From Cohnella terricola (GTDB lineage Bacteria > Bacillota > Bacilli > Paenibacillales > Paenibacillaceae), in contig NZ_VNJJ01000004.1 in NCBI RefSeq assembly GCF_007786475.1, positions 189,058 to 253,057 of the forward strand: a stretch of 64,000 nt of DNA, given 5' to 3'. Below, piece by piece: positions 44,232 to 52,807 of this stretch. The translations under genes were made by a program, and so were the position numbers. Under the pieces are notes generated by a model, which made no database searches, had not been told where the DNA came from, and saw nothing but the letters and a program-made list of their open reading frames with translations. Each line of letters starts with the position of its first letter. Position 1 is the first letter of the stretch.

Positions 44232-44289
44232 ATTATACGGATGTTATGCCAAACAGAGCAACTACAACAACTACGTCATAGTTGCTCTG
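44232..44289 (-). promoter_or_regulatory. Internal hairpin followed by a promoter-like -10 box
   Basis: A perfect 11-bp stem (cagagcaacta 44254-44264 with tagttgctctg 44279-44289) lies between the dehydratase stop and the SDR start, followed on the minus strand by TTTGG and then TATAAT (44232-44237). It may reduce read-through and restart transcription for the last two genes of the operon. Confidence 0.5.
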
Positions 44290-44319
44290 CTATTCGTGGC
44301 CTATTATCGATGGACCTGA

Positions 44320-45417
44320 TTACCTGACCCGATATTCTTCAAAATAGCGAGGGATAATCGTCGTCGAAGCGCCCGGCTGTTGCGGTAGCGTATAGAAGCC
44401 ATTGACTACGTTAATTGGTTCTTCGAAAATGTGCTTGATCCAAGGGATGTATTCCAGCATAATCGCGTTCTGCGTAGCAGCCACAAGATGCTGATGAATT
44501 TGACCCATATCCCCGACGTGAGGACACACAGGAAGATCGTGAGCAGCAGCAAGGCCTGCAACCTGCAGCCATTCGGTAATTCCGGCTACCCGAGTAACGT
44601 CCACCTGCACATACTCGACGGCTCCTTGCGTGATATAGTCCCGGAAAGCGTACTTATTGTACACATGCTCTCCAAGCGCGATAGGAACGTTCAGTTCATC
44701 CGCAAGCTTGCGGTGTCCCGAGATGTCGTCCGGATTTAGCGGTTCCTCCAGCCAGATCAAATCGAACTGCTCCAGCTTCTTGCCCCAAGTCATGGCGGTC
44801 GTAATGTTCCATTGCTGGTTGACGTCGATCATCAGACCGACATCATCGCCGATTGCACGCCGGACGGCCTGCACCCGATCGAAGTCCTCCCGCGGATCCG
44901 GCTTGCCGACTTTCATCTTGACTGCCGTGAAGCCTTGGTCCAGAATCCCGGTGATATCTTTAATCAATTGGTCCTTGCTCCAGTTCAGCCAGCCGCCGTT
45001 CGTATTGTAGGCTTTGATCTTATCCGGCTTGTGTCCGCCTAAGTATTGCCACAGCGGTTTTCCGGCCGCCTTGGACATAATGTCCCACAATGCGATGTCG
45101 ACGGCTGCAAGCGCCATATGCGCAATGCCGGAGCGTCCGATCCAGTGCATCGGACCGAAGCGGAGCTCGTCCCAAATTTGTTTGACGTTATACGGATTTT
45201 TACCGATAAGCGCTGGCGCATAATAACGATCGATCGTGTCGGCGATCATTTCATCGCCTTTAGCCGTCGTGCCGGTATAGCCGTAGCCGACAATGCCTTC
45301 GTCTGTTTCGATGCGAACGCCGGTGACTCCCCAATGCGTGGCCACGTTAATGGCGTCGGTAATCGGAGGAGTGATCGGGACATGCAAAATGAAGCTTTCC
45401 GCTTTTGTAATTTTCAT
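44320..45417 (-). CDS. Mandelate racemase/enolase-superfamily sugar-acid dehydratase
   Basis: This 365-residue enolase-superfamily enzyme has an N-terminal capping domain (1-120) and a barrel with a KMK motif (VKMKVGKP). Metal ligands can be placed at D198 (IDVNQQW), E224 (LEEPLNP) and E250 (LGEHVYN), and a general base at H300 (CPHVGDMG). This set is the mandelate-racemase subgroup, which includes dehydratases for fuconate, rhamnonate, galactarate and other sugar acids. The neighbouring SDR and FAH-family genes favour a 6-deoxy sugar acid such as fuconate or rhamnonate, but the sugar cannot be fixed from sequence. Confidence 0.88.
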   Translation of the reverse strand: MKITKAESFILHVPITPPITDAINVATHWGVTGVRIETDEGIVGYGYTGTTAKGDEMIADTIDRYYAPALIGKNPYNVKQIWDELRFGPMHWIGRSGIAHMALAAVDIALWDIMSKAAGKPLWQYLGGHKPDKIKAYNTNGGWLNWSKDQLIKDITGILDQGFTAVKMKVGKPDPREDFDRVQAVRRAIGDDVGLMIDVNQQWNITTAMTWGKKLEQFDLIWLEEPLNPDDISGHRKLADELNVPIALGEHVYNKYAFRDYITQGAVEYVQVDVTRVAGITEWLQVAGLAAAHDLPVCPHVGDMGQIHQHLVAATQNAIMLEYIPWIKHIFEEPINVVNGFYTLPQQPGASTTIIPRYFEEYRVR

Positions 45418-45450
45418 AGAGTCATCATCCTTCGAGTTATAATGGTGAAA

Positions 45451-46218
45451 TTAATATCCAAGAGAAGCTCCGCCGTCAACCGGCAGCGCCACGCCTGTAA
45501 CGAACCGCGAGCCGCGCGAAGCTAGGAATAACGCAGCATCGGCGATTTCCTCGGAATCGGCGGGCCGGCCAAGCGGATGCATATCATTAAGAAGGCGAGT
45601 TGTCTCCTCCGGATCGTCCTGCTCAAGCCTCCACTTCTCCAAGAGCGGCGTCATGACTCCGGCAGGGCACAGACAATTTACCCTGACGCCGTCCGGCGCA
45701 TAATCGAGTGCTAACGCTTTCGTAAGCGCTACGATGGCGCCCTTCGTCGAAGCGTATACCGCATTTTGCTTCTGACCGATGAGACCGTTCAACGAAGCCA
45801 TATTGACGATGTTCCCTTGCGACTTGCGAAGCGCAGGGATGCACGCCTTGATCATCAGAAATACGCTTTTGAGGTTGATATTAATAACCCGGGTCCATTC
45901 GTCTACCGTTACATCTTCCAATTCCTTCGGCAAGATGGTCGCCGCATTATTGAATAGGATGTCGATACGACCGAAGCGCTCTTCGACTTCAGCGACAGCT
46001 CTTTGCACATCCTGCTCCGATGACACATCCGCCTTGATCGCATAGGCCTGCCTTCTACCCGGCTTGGACGAGATGCTGTCCGCTACCCGCTGACCGCCCG
46101 CTTCGTCGATATCCACGATGATGACGCTAGCGCCTTCCTCCGCGAATCGCTCCGCTGCGACTTCGCCGATACCTGAACCTCCGCCCGTTATGATGCACAC
46201 CTGATCTTCCAGCATCAT
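45451..46218 (-). CDS. Short-chain dehydrogenase (classical SDR), second copy
   Basis: This protein of about 255 residues has TGGGSGIG as cofactor loop, VDIDEA after the second strand (NAD preference), NNAAT, NMASL and YASTKGA with catalytic Tyr and Lys. Tandem ATG codons at 46218/46215 follow GAGGAGGTCGGCGG; an open frame to a TTG at 46242 has no site. It could be the sugar dehydrogenase that makes the aldonolactone at the head of the route, while the SDR at 43444 acts later; the order could also be reversed. A lactonase gene was not found. Confidence 0.86.
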   Translation of the reverse strand: MMLEDQVCIITGGGSGIGEVAAERFAEEGASVIIVDIDEAGGQRVADSISSKPGRRQAYAIKADVSSEQDVQRAVAEVEERFGRIDILFNNAATILPKELEDVTVDEWTRVININLKSVFLMIKACIPALRKSQGNIVNMASLNGLIGQKQNAVYASTKGAIVALTKALALDYAPDGVRVNCLCPAGVMTPLLEKWRLEQDDPEETTRLLNDMHPLGRPADSEEIADAALFLASRGSRFVTGVALPVDGGASLGY

Positions 46219-46248
46219 AGATCCGCCGACCTCCTCATCCAAAATCGT

Positions 46249-47430
46249 TTACCTGTAAGCTTCAACTACTTTGCCGATTTCGAAGGCCGCCTTATCCAGC
46301 GCCTCCTGCGGCTCGAGACGACCGACGATTGCGCTTTGAAAGGTCTGCCAGATAATATCTTCCGTGAGCGGATATTCCGGGAACTTCGGAGGAATGACCA
46401 CGCTCGTACGAATCGTTTCTTCCAATAGAGACAACCTGCGCGCTTCCAATGAATCCTCTGCCGCCGCTATTTTCAGCTTGTCCATGACCGACGTTCTGAC
46501 TGGCACATGACCGTGGTTCGCATCGATGAGCTGGCTCTCGTGAGAGGTCAGATGATGCAGCAACTGCACAGCTTGTTCCGGATGCTGCGTTCCAGCAAGA
46601 ACTGCGAACGAATGACTGCCGCAGTAGACGGCGCGTCTGCCCTGCGAGCCCGCCGGCGTTAAGGCCAAGTCGAAGCGCCCGGCCAACGGAAACGCAGGAT
46701 CGGTGTACAGGCTGAAATAGCCCGGCCAATCCGTGACGAACGTGCTGTCCCCTTCGCGGAAGTTGGTCGATACCTCGTCGTACTCCATCTCCGGCAGTCC
46801 TTCAGGAGTTAATCCTTCCTTATACCAGTCCCTCAGCCGCTGTACCGCCGCAAGGCCGGCTGCACTGTTGAACGCCGGTTGCAGACGCTCGTCGAACAGC
46901 TTGCCGTCCTCACTGGACAGCAGTTCGAAGAAAGTGCCGAACAGTCCCGATCCCTTGCCCGGGTATACCAATCCGGTATAGCCCGCTGCTTTAGCCCGGC
47001 GGGACGCTTCGCCCAGTTGTTCCCAGGTTTCGGGTACGCCGATGCCCAGTTCGGCAAGGCGATCCGTTCGGTACACCATCAATCTGGCGTCAAAGTTTCG
47101 TGGAATGCTCTTCAACTCGCTCCCAACCCGGCAAAGTTCGACAATACTCGGAGCGAAATCAGCCAGAGCGCTCTCGTCGAAATAAGGGTCTAACGATAGA
47201 AGGTTCTCCGCCTGTGAAGGCGCATACTTCGAATGGGTAGAAACAAGATCGAAAGGACACTCTTTCGCTTCGAACGCTCCCTTTAACAAAGCGTTCAACT
47301 CCGGATGCGTACCTTTGAATGCGACGTTAACAGTAATCCCTGTGCTTTGTTCGAATACCTCAAGGCTTCGATAGAGTGGCCCATACATAGGACCGTCTAT
47401 TAAAGCTACTTTCAAGGAGGTAATTGGCAT
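46249..47430 (-). CDS. Extracellular-solute-binding-protein-like protein lacking a signal peptide
   Basis: This 393-residue protein has the family 1 binding-protein fold (LKVALIDGPMYGPLYRSLEV, AYPSQAENLLSLDPY-like, GSHSFAVLAGTQHPEQAVQL), yet the N-terminus begins directly with the first beta-strand (MPITSLKVALIDG). There is no signal peptide or lipobox in any upstream codons. The ATG at 47430 has GGGGGGAG five bases upstream; the ATG at 47451 only adds MRMGGAQ. No permease genes accompany it. It may act inside the cell as a sugar-acid sensor or carrier, or be a binding protein that lost export. It heads the operon behind two copies of the GntR operator. Confidence 0.85.
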   Translation of the reverse strand: MPITSLKVALIDGPMYGPLYRSLEVFEQSTGITVNVAFKGTHPELNALLKGAFEAKECPFDLVSTHSKYAPSQAENLLSLDPYFDESALADFAPSIVELCRVGSELKSIPRNFDARLMVYRTDRLAELGIGVPETWEQLGEASRRAKAAGYTGLVYPGKGSGLFGTFFELLSSEDGKLFDERLQPAFNSAAGLAAVQRLRDWYKEGLTPEGLPEMEYDEVSTNFREGDSTFVTDWPGYFSLYTDPAFPLAGRFDLALTPAGSQGRRAVYCGSHSFAVLAGTQHPEQAVQLLHHLTSHESQLIDANHGHVPVRTSVMDKLKIAAAEDSLEARRLSLLEETIRTSVVIPPKFPEYPLTEDIIWQTFQSAIVGRLEPQEALDKAAFEIGKVVEAYR

Positions 47431-47468
47431 TTGTGCTCCCCCCATCCTCATATTAAAACACTTACAAT

Positions 47469-47501
47469 ATCATGTACGATTTTCATATTATCATACATGA
47501 T
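47469..47501. promoter_or_regulatory. Two GntR (FCD) operator sites upstream of the sugar-acid operon
   Basis: ATCATGTACGAT (47469-47480) and ATCATACATGAT (47490-47501) are copies of the inverted repeat ATCAT-nn-ATGAT, with centres 21 bp apart on the same DNA face. They lie 39-71 bases upstream of the first gene at 47430. The same motif occurs before the regulator gene itself (48265-48276). Confidence 0.8.
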
Positions 47502-47557
47502 TTTTGATGTAAATAAGCTTGCTCGAGCTTTTCTATCTGATTCGCTTAGACCCCTTT

Positions 47558-48223
47558 TTATTTCTCAAAATTGACACGAAGTCTTTCATGAGCGTTCTTT
47601 AAATGGTTGCGCATGGCCTCTGCCGCCTGTTCGGTATCGCGCTTAAGAAGCGCACGGACAATGAATTCGTGCTCGATTTTTTCGGCTTCCACATCAATGT
47701 TGCAACGCGTATCATTCAAATAGCGATGAATGCGCTGAATCACGGTTGTCACCATGTCCTTCAAATTCTCGTTCTTCGCATAATGTAGAATTGTGCCGTG
47801 CAAGTCGCCATTCATCTTAAAAATTCTGGCTTCCCGTTCTGTTTCTCCTCCCCCCGGTTCGTGGGATAGAAGGTCCTCAAGAACAGTCTCAAGTCGATGA
47901 GGCGGAATATGCGCGATCGCTTTTCGTATCGATAAATTTTCGAGTTGACTTCGAATCTCAAAAATTTCGTCGATGTCCTTCAAGCTCATTTCGGCAACGT
48001 ACATCCCCTTAAACGGAATTAGCGTTACGAAACCTTCCGAAGCCAGACGGGACAAGGATTCTCTAATCGGAATATTACTTACGCCAAGCTCCCGAGACAA
48101 GCGATCGATATTTATTTTATCGCCGGCCGCCATCCTGTGGGACAGAATTTGTTGCTTTAGTATGTCGTATAGCTCATCTGTAAGAACGTATCGGCTCAAT
48201 TTCTTATCATTCTTTTCCGTCAT
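47558..48223 (-). CDS. GntR-family regulator, FCD (FadR) type
   Basis: This 221-residue regulator has a winged helix at about 10-75 (DKINIDRLSRELGVSNIPIR, LASEGFVTLIPFKGMYVAEM) and a helical FCD effector domain (85-215, with the metal/ligand residues in FKMNGDLHGTILHYAKN and VRALLKRDTEQAAEAMRNHL). Proteins of this group commonly bind sugar acids and release DNA. The palindromic ATCATGTATGAT 42 bases upstream of its start, and two like sites before the operon at 47430, mark its probable regulon. It is autoregulated by inference. Confidence 0.92.
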   Translation of the reverse strand: MTEKNDKKLSRYVLTDELYDILKQQILSHRMAAGDKINIDRLSRELGVSNIPIRESLSRLASEGFVTLIPFKGMYVAEMSLKDIDEIFEIRSQLENLSIRKAIAHIPPHRLETVLEDLLSHEPGGGETEREARIFKMNGDLHGTILHYAKNENLKDMVTTVIQRIHRYLNDTRCNIDVEAEKIEHEFIVRALLKRDTEQAAEAMRNHLKNAHERLRVNFEK

Positions 48224-48264
48224 ATCTTTTCCTCTCCAATGAAAACTTTTTTTAATTATACTAC

Positions 48265-48276
48265 ATCATGTATGAT
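48265..48276. promoter_or_regulatory. GntR operator at its own gene
   Basis: ATCATGTATGAT is a perfect 12-bp inverted repeat 42 bases upstream of the GntR start codon at 48223. It matches the two sites before the sugar-acid operon in all but one or two bases. Confidence 0.75.
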
Positions 48277-48327
48277 ATATCGAAATAAAATTCGTTATAC
48301 ATTCGGATTCTGCCGCGAAAATGAAAA

Positions 48328-48374
48328 AGCTCCCCCTACGGTAGAAGGTATATCAGTCTACTGTAGGGGGAGCT
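48328..48374 (-). terminator. Terminator of the zinc dehydrogenase gene
   Basis: A perfect 12-bp stem (agctccccctac 48328-48339 with gtagggggagct 48363-48374), with more pairing inside (GTAGA/TCTAC), is followed by TTTTTC on the minus strand. It lies 14 bases after the stop at 48388. Confidence 0.88.
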
Positions 48375-48387
48375 GTCACGAACAGTC

Positions 48388-49404
48388 TCAATATTGGATA
48401 ACGCCTTTAGTTACATTCATTTTCGGGTAATCGTGCATGATCTGCGGCACTTCATCCAGCTTAAATCGGTGGCTGACCGACTCCTCCACCTTCACGATTT
48501 TCCTTTGAATTAAAGCGATCGCGTCTTCATGCGTAGACGGATTAATAAATGAACCTTTAATTGTCAGTTCCTTCGTGAAAATCTCAAAAGGGGATATCGT
48601 CATCGTCGTCTCCGGGGATGATACTCCGAACAGGAGGATCTGGCCGCCCTTCCTCGCTCCGGATACGGCAAACTCCATGGACTCCTTACGTCCGACACAC
48701 TCTATTACAACATCGGCAAATCCGGCAAGCTGTTGAGGCGCCGCTTCTGCATGGGGTCGAATGACTTCGTCTGCACCAAGCTTTTTCAACAGCTCATGTT
48801 TCTCCGCAACAGGCTCGCTTACAATTATATGTTTAGCACCCTGGCTCCGAACGAGCTGCAAGAATAGCTGCCCAATAAATCCGCCGCCGATAATAAGAAC
48901 CGTGTGGTTGGGGCGGATATCGATTTTCTTAAAGCCGTGAAGCACGCATCCCAGCGGCTCGACAAGAGCGGCTTCCACGTCGCTCATCTCGTCCGGTATG
49001 AGATAACAGTTGGCTTCGGGAACCATACAATATTCGCCCATACCCCCGTCTCTCGTTACGCCGATCGCTTGCAAATGATTACAGAGATTCGGCGTACCGG
49101 CGCGGCAGTAGTCGCATTTTCCGCAGTAGATATTCGGATCGATCGATACCCGATCCCCCGGCTTTAAGCGGGTCACCGCAATGCCGATTTCCTCAACCTC
49201 TCCGGCCAATTCGTGTCCAAGTACAACAGGCGGGGTCACTTCCGCCGAACCGGAATAACCATGATAAATATGCTGGTCCGTACCGCATATTCCGCAACCT
49301 TTCACCTTGATGCGGACTTCATCCGGCTGAAGCTCCGTTGTCGTCCATTCGGTCGTTACGATGTTGTGTTTGCCGTAGAACACGGCTGCGCGAATAGTGT
49401 TCAT
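48388..49404 (-). CDS. Zinc-dependent medium-chain alcohol/polyol dehydrogenase
   Basis: This protein of about 338 residues belongs to the sorbitol/threonine-dehydrogenase branch of the MDR family. It has catalytic zinc ligands in GCGICGTDQHIYHG and VLGHELAGEVEEIG, structural zinc cysteines in YCGKCDYCRAGTPNLC, and the NAD-binding loop IIGGGFIGQLFLQLV. The ATG at 49404 has GGAAGG nine bases upstream; an ATG three codons earlier (49413) is possible. Upstream open frame to 49572 overlaps the divergent AraC gene and has no start signal. In this cluster it could oxidise a sugar or alditol. It is divergent from the AraC gene at 49552 that may control it. Confidence 0.9.
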   Translation of the reverse strand: MNTIRAAVFYGKHNIVTTEWTTTELQPDEVRIKVKGCGICGTDQHIYHGYSGSAEVTPPVVLGHELAGEVEEIGIAVTRLKPGDRVSIDPNIYCGKCDYCRAGTPNLCNHLQAIGVTRDGGMGEYCMVPEANCYLIPDEMSDVEAALVEPLGCVLHGFKKIDIRPNHTVLIIGGGFIGQLFLQLVRSQGAKHIIVSEPVAEKHELLKKLGADEVIRPHAEAAPQQLAGFADVVIECVGRKESMEFAVSGARKGGQILLFGVSSPETTMTISPFEIFTKELTIKGSFINPSTHEDAIALIQRKIVKVEESVSHRFKLDEVPQIMHDYPKMNVTKGVIQY

Positions 49405-49551
49405 TCGATTCATCCTTCCGTTATCCTTTAGTACCCGAACTGGACGAGTAAGCGAAAGTATAATAATGTTACCTGATTTGAATGCTATTAACAGCTGACA
49501 ATAGCGACCTCCTATAGTACAATTTCTACATCCTTGAGAGGAGGCGAGTTC

Positions 49552-50430
49552 ATGCTCGTGCTCGAGCTGCAAGTTCCGCCATATCCGCTGCTAGCTACAG
49601 TCGGGTACATTCTCTGGCCGTCCGGCATAGTACACACCGAACGAAATTTCCATGTGTTCGATATGATATTTTGCACAAAAGGGACATTATTTATGGAAGA
49701 GGACGGGGTGCAATACGACATCCGGGAAGGTATGATGCTTGTGCTGGAACCCGGAAAAACGCATCGCGGCTTCCGTCCGACGGAAGAGGAAACCGAAGTA
49801 TACTGGATTATTTTTCAATACCCACGGCTTTCCGAACCGATATTAAAGGAAAAAAGCAACTGGCAGGAGCCGTTGCTTAAAGCGACGAATCAAGATACGG
49901 AACCCCCTGCGGCGATGATCGACATCCCCAAGTTCGCCTCGGTAGACATGCGCACGCTCGTACCGCTCCTGAAAGAGATGCTGAGGTTGCACGGCGTATT
50001 AACTCCCTACAGCTCTTTCGAGTTGCAGCTTTTGTTCGGTCAATTGCTGACACAGCTCCAGAACGGAATGAAGAAGAGCAGCCCGCAAGCCCGCTCCTAT
50101 TTCATTGGCGAGAGGGTAGCCTCCTACTTGGCGAGTCGACTGGAGCTTCCTTTCAACTCAGCGGAGATGGAACGCGATCTGCACTATCATTTCGATTATT
50201 TGGCCCGGTGCTTGAAGCATTATTCGGAAATGAGTCCGCTGCAATACCGGCATCGCTTGCAGATCGACCGGGCGAAACGCCTGCTGACCCATTCGGATCT
50301 TTCTTTGACGAAAATCCGGGAGCAATGCGGCTTTCAGGACAACAATTATTTCACGCGTCTGTTCAAACGACAGACCTCTTACACGCCGGGTGAATTCCGC
50401 AAGCAGTTCCAGGTGTTTCGTATGGATTAG
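49552..50430 (+). CDS. AraC-family regulator
   Basis: This 292-residue protein has an N-terminal cupin (about 15-95: CTKGTLFMEEDGVQYDIREG, LEPGKTHRGFRP) that should bind a small ligand, and a C-terminal AraC DNA-binding domain (about 190-290: LTKIREQCGFQDNNYFTRLF). The ATG at 49552 follows GAGGAGGCGAGTTC; an in-frame TTG at 49534 overlaps that site. It is transcribed away from the zinc dehydrogenase gene with a shared 147-base promoter region, a common layout for a local regulator and its target. The effector is unknown. Confidence 0.92.
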   Translation: MLVLELQVPPYPLLATVGYILWPSGIVHTERNFHVFDMIFCTKGTLFMEEDGVQYDIREGMMLVLEPGKTHRGFRPTEEETEVYWIIFQYPRLSEPILKEKSNWQEPLLKATNQDTEPPAAMIDIPKFASVDMRTLVPLLKEMLRLHGVLTPYSSFELQLLFGQLLTQLQNGMKKSSPQARSYFIGERVASYLASRLELPFNSAEMERDLHYHFDYLARCLKHYSEMSPLQYRHRLQIDRAKRLLTHSDLSLTKIREQCGFQDNNYFTRLFKRQTSYTPGEFRKQFQVFRMD

Positions 50431-50456
50431 CCGCGGCTCCCGGATTCAGCGCGACA

Positions 50457-51155
50457 TTAATTGTACGAATTGCCGCTCGCAAGTCGTTTCAAAGCCTCGA
50501 TATCTTTCACGTACAACGATCCCCGCGAACGCTCGACCCACCCTGCAGAGACAAACTTGGCGATCACTCGGTTCAAATGCCGATAGCTGGTCCCAAGCAG
50601 TTCGGCGATCTCGGTCAGCTTCGAGGATTTGATCTCCTCGATCCGCGCCCTGTCGTTGTCATCCATCGTAATGGACAGCAAATAACTCGCGAACCGGGTT
50701 TCCGCCGGGTAGAGAATGTTCAGGCTCGCTACGGAGGAATTCGTATGCAGCTTTTGAGCCAGATGTTTAATGATGAACCTGAGAAAAGCGGGATCTTCGT
50801 AAGCCGTCTCCGCCAGGTCTTGCCGTTTAATGCCGATAAAGATCGATTCGTTGACGGATTCCACCATACTGACGACGTCATGGTCTCCGAGCATCTCCAC
50901 ATCTCCGATCAAGCTTAGCGGGTTGTTGAACCGCAGCAGAATCGACTTCCCGTTCGGAAGCACGCGATAGATTTTGGCTTTCCCTTTCACCAGCATGAAC
51001 AGGTGATCGATACGTTCGCCGATGGCGTATATGATCTCGCCTTTGTCGAAAGCGTATAGTTCCATGACCTCTTCCGTTTTTTTGCCGAACGCACCGCTCA
51101 GCCCGTGTAAATCCATTAATCCGCGCATAAGCGACGGGTCCTTGATTTTCCTCAT
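50457..51155 (-). CDS. Crp/Fnr-family regulator, YeiL-like
   Basis: This protein of about 232 residues has an N-terminal cyclic-nucleotide-binding-like domain (about 25-120: GEIIYAIGERIDHLFMLVKG, GDVEMLGDHDVVSMVESVNE) and a C-terminal HTH_Crp wing (about 160-220: LTEIAELLGTSYRHLNRVIA). The start at 51155 follows AGGGTGGTCGAAT; the long open frame further upstream includes the terminator of the next gene and is not used. No cysteine cluster for an Fnr-type iron-sulphur centre is present. The closest known type is YeiL. Targets are not evident; convergent with the AraC gene. Confidence 0.88.
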   Translation of the reverse strand: MRKIKDPSLMRGLMDLHGLSGAFGKKTEEVMELYAFDKGEIIYAIGERIDHLFMLVKGKAKIYRVLPNGKSILLRFNNPLSLIGDVEMLGDHDVVSMVESVNESIFIGIKRQDLAETAYEDPAFLRFIIKHLAQKLHTNSSVASLNILYPAETRFASYLLSITMDDNDRARIEEIKSSKLTEIAELLGTSYRHLNRVIAKFVSAGWVERSRGSLYVKDIEALKRLASGNSYN

Positions 51156-51288
51156 ATTCGACCACCCTGTCATGAACGTTAGCGATCCCATGATTGCCGG
51201 CCTTTGCCTGAACTCATTGTAATTGCAGTATTCCCGAAGCAAAAGGACATATGTCCTTTCCTCGCGGCAGCATTCGGCATTCGACAAA

Positions 51289-51315
51289 ACCCCGAAGCGG
51301 CGAGGCCTCGGGGTT
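51289..51315 (-). terminator. Terminator of the TcaA-like gene
   Basis: An 8-bp stem (aaccccga 51289-51296 with tcggggtt 51308-51315) is followed by TTTTGTCG on the minus strand, six bases after the stop codon at 51322. Confidence 0.85.
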
Positions 51316-51321
51316 CCGGGA

Positions 51322-52773
51322 TTACTCGTATATTTTCGTGTGAGCCATCCCGACATCGTTAGCGACCGACCAACCGGTGACAAGCCATTGGCCGTTTTGG
51401 TACTGCAGCCGATACTCGTTGTCGTTCACGCCTTCGACCGGCACGGCTGTCTCCTCGAATGCGCTGTAGTAGAATGCTTCGCTATATTCGACTCTGACTT
51501 TGACGGATACCACATAATCCGTTTCGGCGTACTGGTTCAATCCGAAGCTGTCCAAATCGAACGTCACCCGGTGCAGATCCCCGACGTAAAATTCGTCGTT
51601 CGCTCTCATATCGGCGAATATTTCGGCCAAATCTCTCGTCCGATCCGGATGAACATGCCGCAGCGAACGGACATCGCGGTCCCGGAACGCCTGCATCCAA
51701 CCGTTCACGAAATCGTAGGTCGCATCCATGACGTCTTTCTGTACGGTATCGCTTAACCTCGGGATATTGAACTCCAGAACGTTTCCGTCGATCGGGAGCT
51801 CTTCGCTTTTCGCCGTTCCCCAAGGATACTCGACTTCGACTTGCATTTTGTTGGATCCGTCGAGCGCGATCGGGCCAATATGCTGACCGTCACCCACGGC
51901 CAGTTCGATATCTTTGCCATTGATGAAAATATGCGCGTAGCTGTTGTCGGCGTAGACATCGACGTAATCCCCCTCCAACGCGAGTTCTACTCGATCCGCA
52001 TCGTTGCCGATTGGAAACAGCTTGATCGGGAATTCTTTTTCCAAAGTCGTATATTCACCTTCGTAAACCGCTTTGAAAGAATACTCGCCTGGCAGAAACG
52101 GCCCCAGCTCGATCATGTCGCCTTGTGCCCGTATCGTTCCCGCTTCCCGGCCGTCTACGAAGATTCTCGTATCCTCGTAATTCGCGCTAACCGGAACCAT
52201 GTAGCGTTTGAGCTTCAACTCGTAATCGTCGAAGATGAACCAGCGCTTCGTCTCCTTCTTGTGAAGATAGACGAACGCGGCGTCTTTGTCGTTCTCGAAC
52301 GATTGCGAGCCATCTGTCCGAAGTTGCTCGGCCTCGCCGCGAAGCCGAATCAGCAGCGCCAGCATCGCTTCCTTGTCCGTCTTGAGATAGTTCGCGATGC
52401 CTTCCGCCGTATGCCGGTCGACCGGCATATTCCCGTTGGAAGCCGCGAGCATCTCTAGAAGCTTGTCCGGTTTGCCGTCCTCGATCGTCTGCTCGAACCG
52501 ATTCAACAGCCTCTGTTCATCCGACAAATATTTGCCCAGGAAATAGGCGCCTGCCGCCAATAGTACGATAACCAGCGCCCCGGCGACGGCAATCTTCGCT
52601 TTTATCGACATTGCGGAGGCGTTCTTCTGCGGCGGCTCCCGCCGCCTCTGGACGTTATCCCCTTGCGTGGGGGAAACTTGCGACTCGGCAACGGTCGAAC
52701 CGCATTCCGGGCAGAAGTCGTATCCGCCTTCCATTCTCGTTCCGCATTCCTTGCAATAATAGATTTCTGTCAT
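51322..52773 (-). CDS. TcaA-like membrane protein with zinc ribbon
   Basis: This 483-residue protein starts with a zinc ribbon (CKECG and CPECG, residues 7-26), then a linker, one transmembrane helix (about 62-82), and a long outside part. That part holds repeated beta domains with YLHKKETKRWFIFDDYELKL, TRIFVDG-type and AHIFINGKDIEL motifs and a C-terminal NTF2-like fold (about 355-480). This order matches the TcaA/YvbJ family of cell-wall-stress-associated membrane proteins. The ATG at 52773 has AGGTGA six bases upstream. It follows the zinc-ribbon membrane protein gene by 34 bases, so both are likely co-transcribed and may work together. Confidence 0.85.
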   Translation of the reverse strand: MTEIYYCKECGTRMEGGYDFCPECGSTVAESQVSPTQGDNVQRRREPPQKNASAMSIKAKIAVAGALVIVLLAAGAYFLGKYLSDEQRLLNRFEQTIEDGKPDKLLEMLAASNGNMPVDRHTAEGIANYLKTDKEAMLALLIRLRGEAEQLRTDGSQSFENDKDAAFVYLHKKETKRWFIFDDYELKLKRYMVPVSANYEDTRIFVDGREAGTIRAQGDMIELGPFLPGEYSFKAVYEGEYTTLEKEFPIKLFPIGNDADRVELALEGDYVDVYADNSYAHIFINGKDIELAVGDGQHIGPIALDGSNKMQVEVEYPWGTAKSEELPIDGNVLEFNIPRLSDTVQKDVMDATYDFVNGWMQAFRDRDVRSLRHVHPDRTRDLAEIFADMRANDEFYVGDLHRVTFDLDSFGLNQYAETDYVVSVKVRVEYSEAFYYSAFEETAVPVEGVNDNEYRLQYQNGQWLVTGWSVANDVGMAHTKIYE

Positions 52774-52807
52774 TCCATTCACCTGTCTTCGTCATGCCGA
52801 TTCGAAT

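Noticed and set aside
49405-49572. N-terminal extension of the zinc dehydrogenase
   Set aside because: It would overlap the divergent AraC gene start and the shared promoter region; family members start at the later ATG.
51156-51383. N-terminal extension of the Crp/Fnr regulator
   Set aside because: The extra 76 codons overlap the terminator of the neighbouring gene and have no family resemblance; the start at 51155 has a ribosome site.
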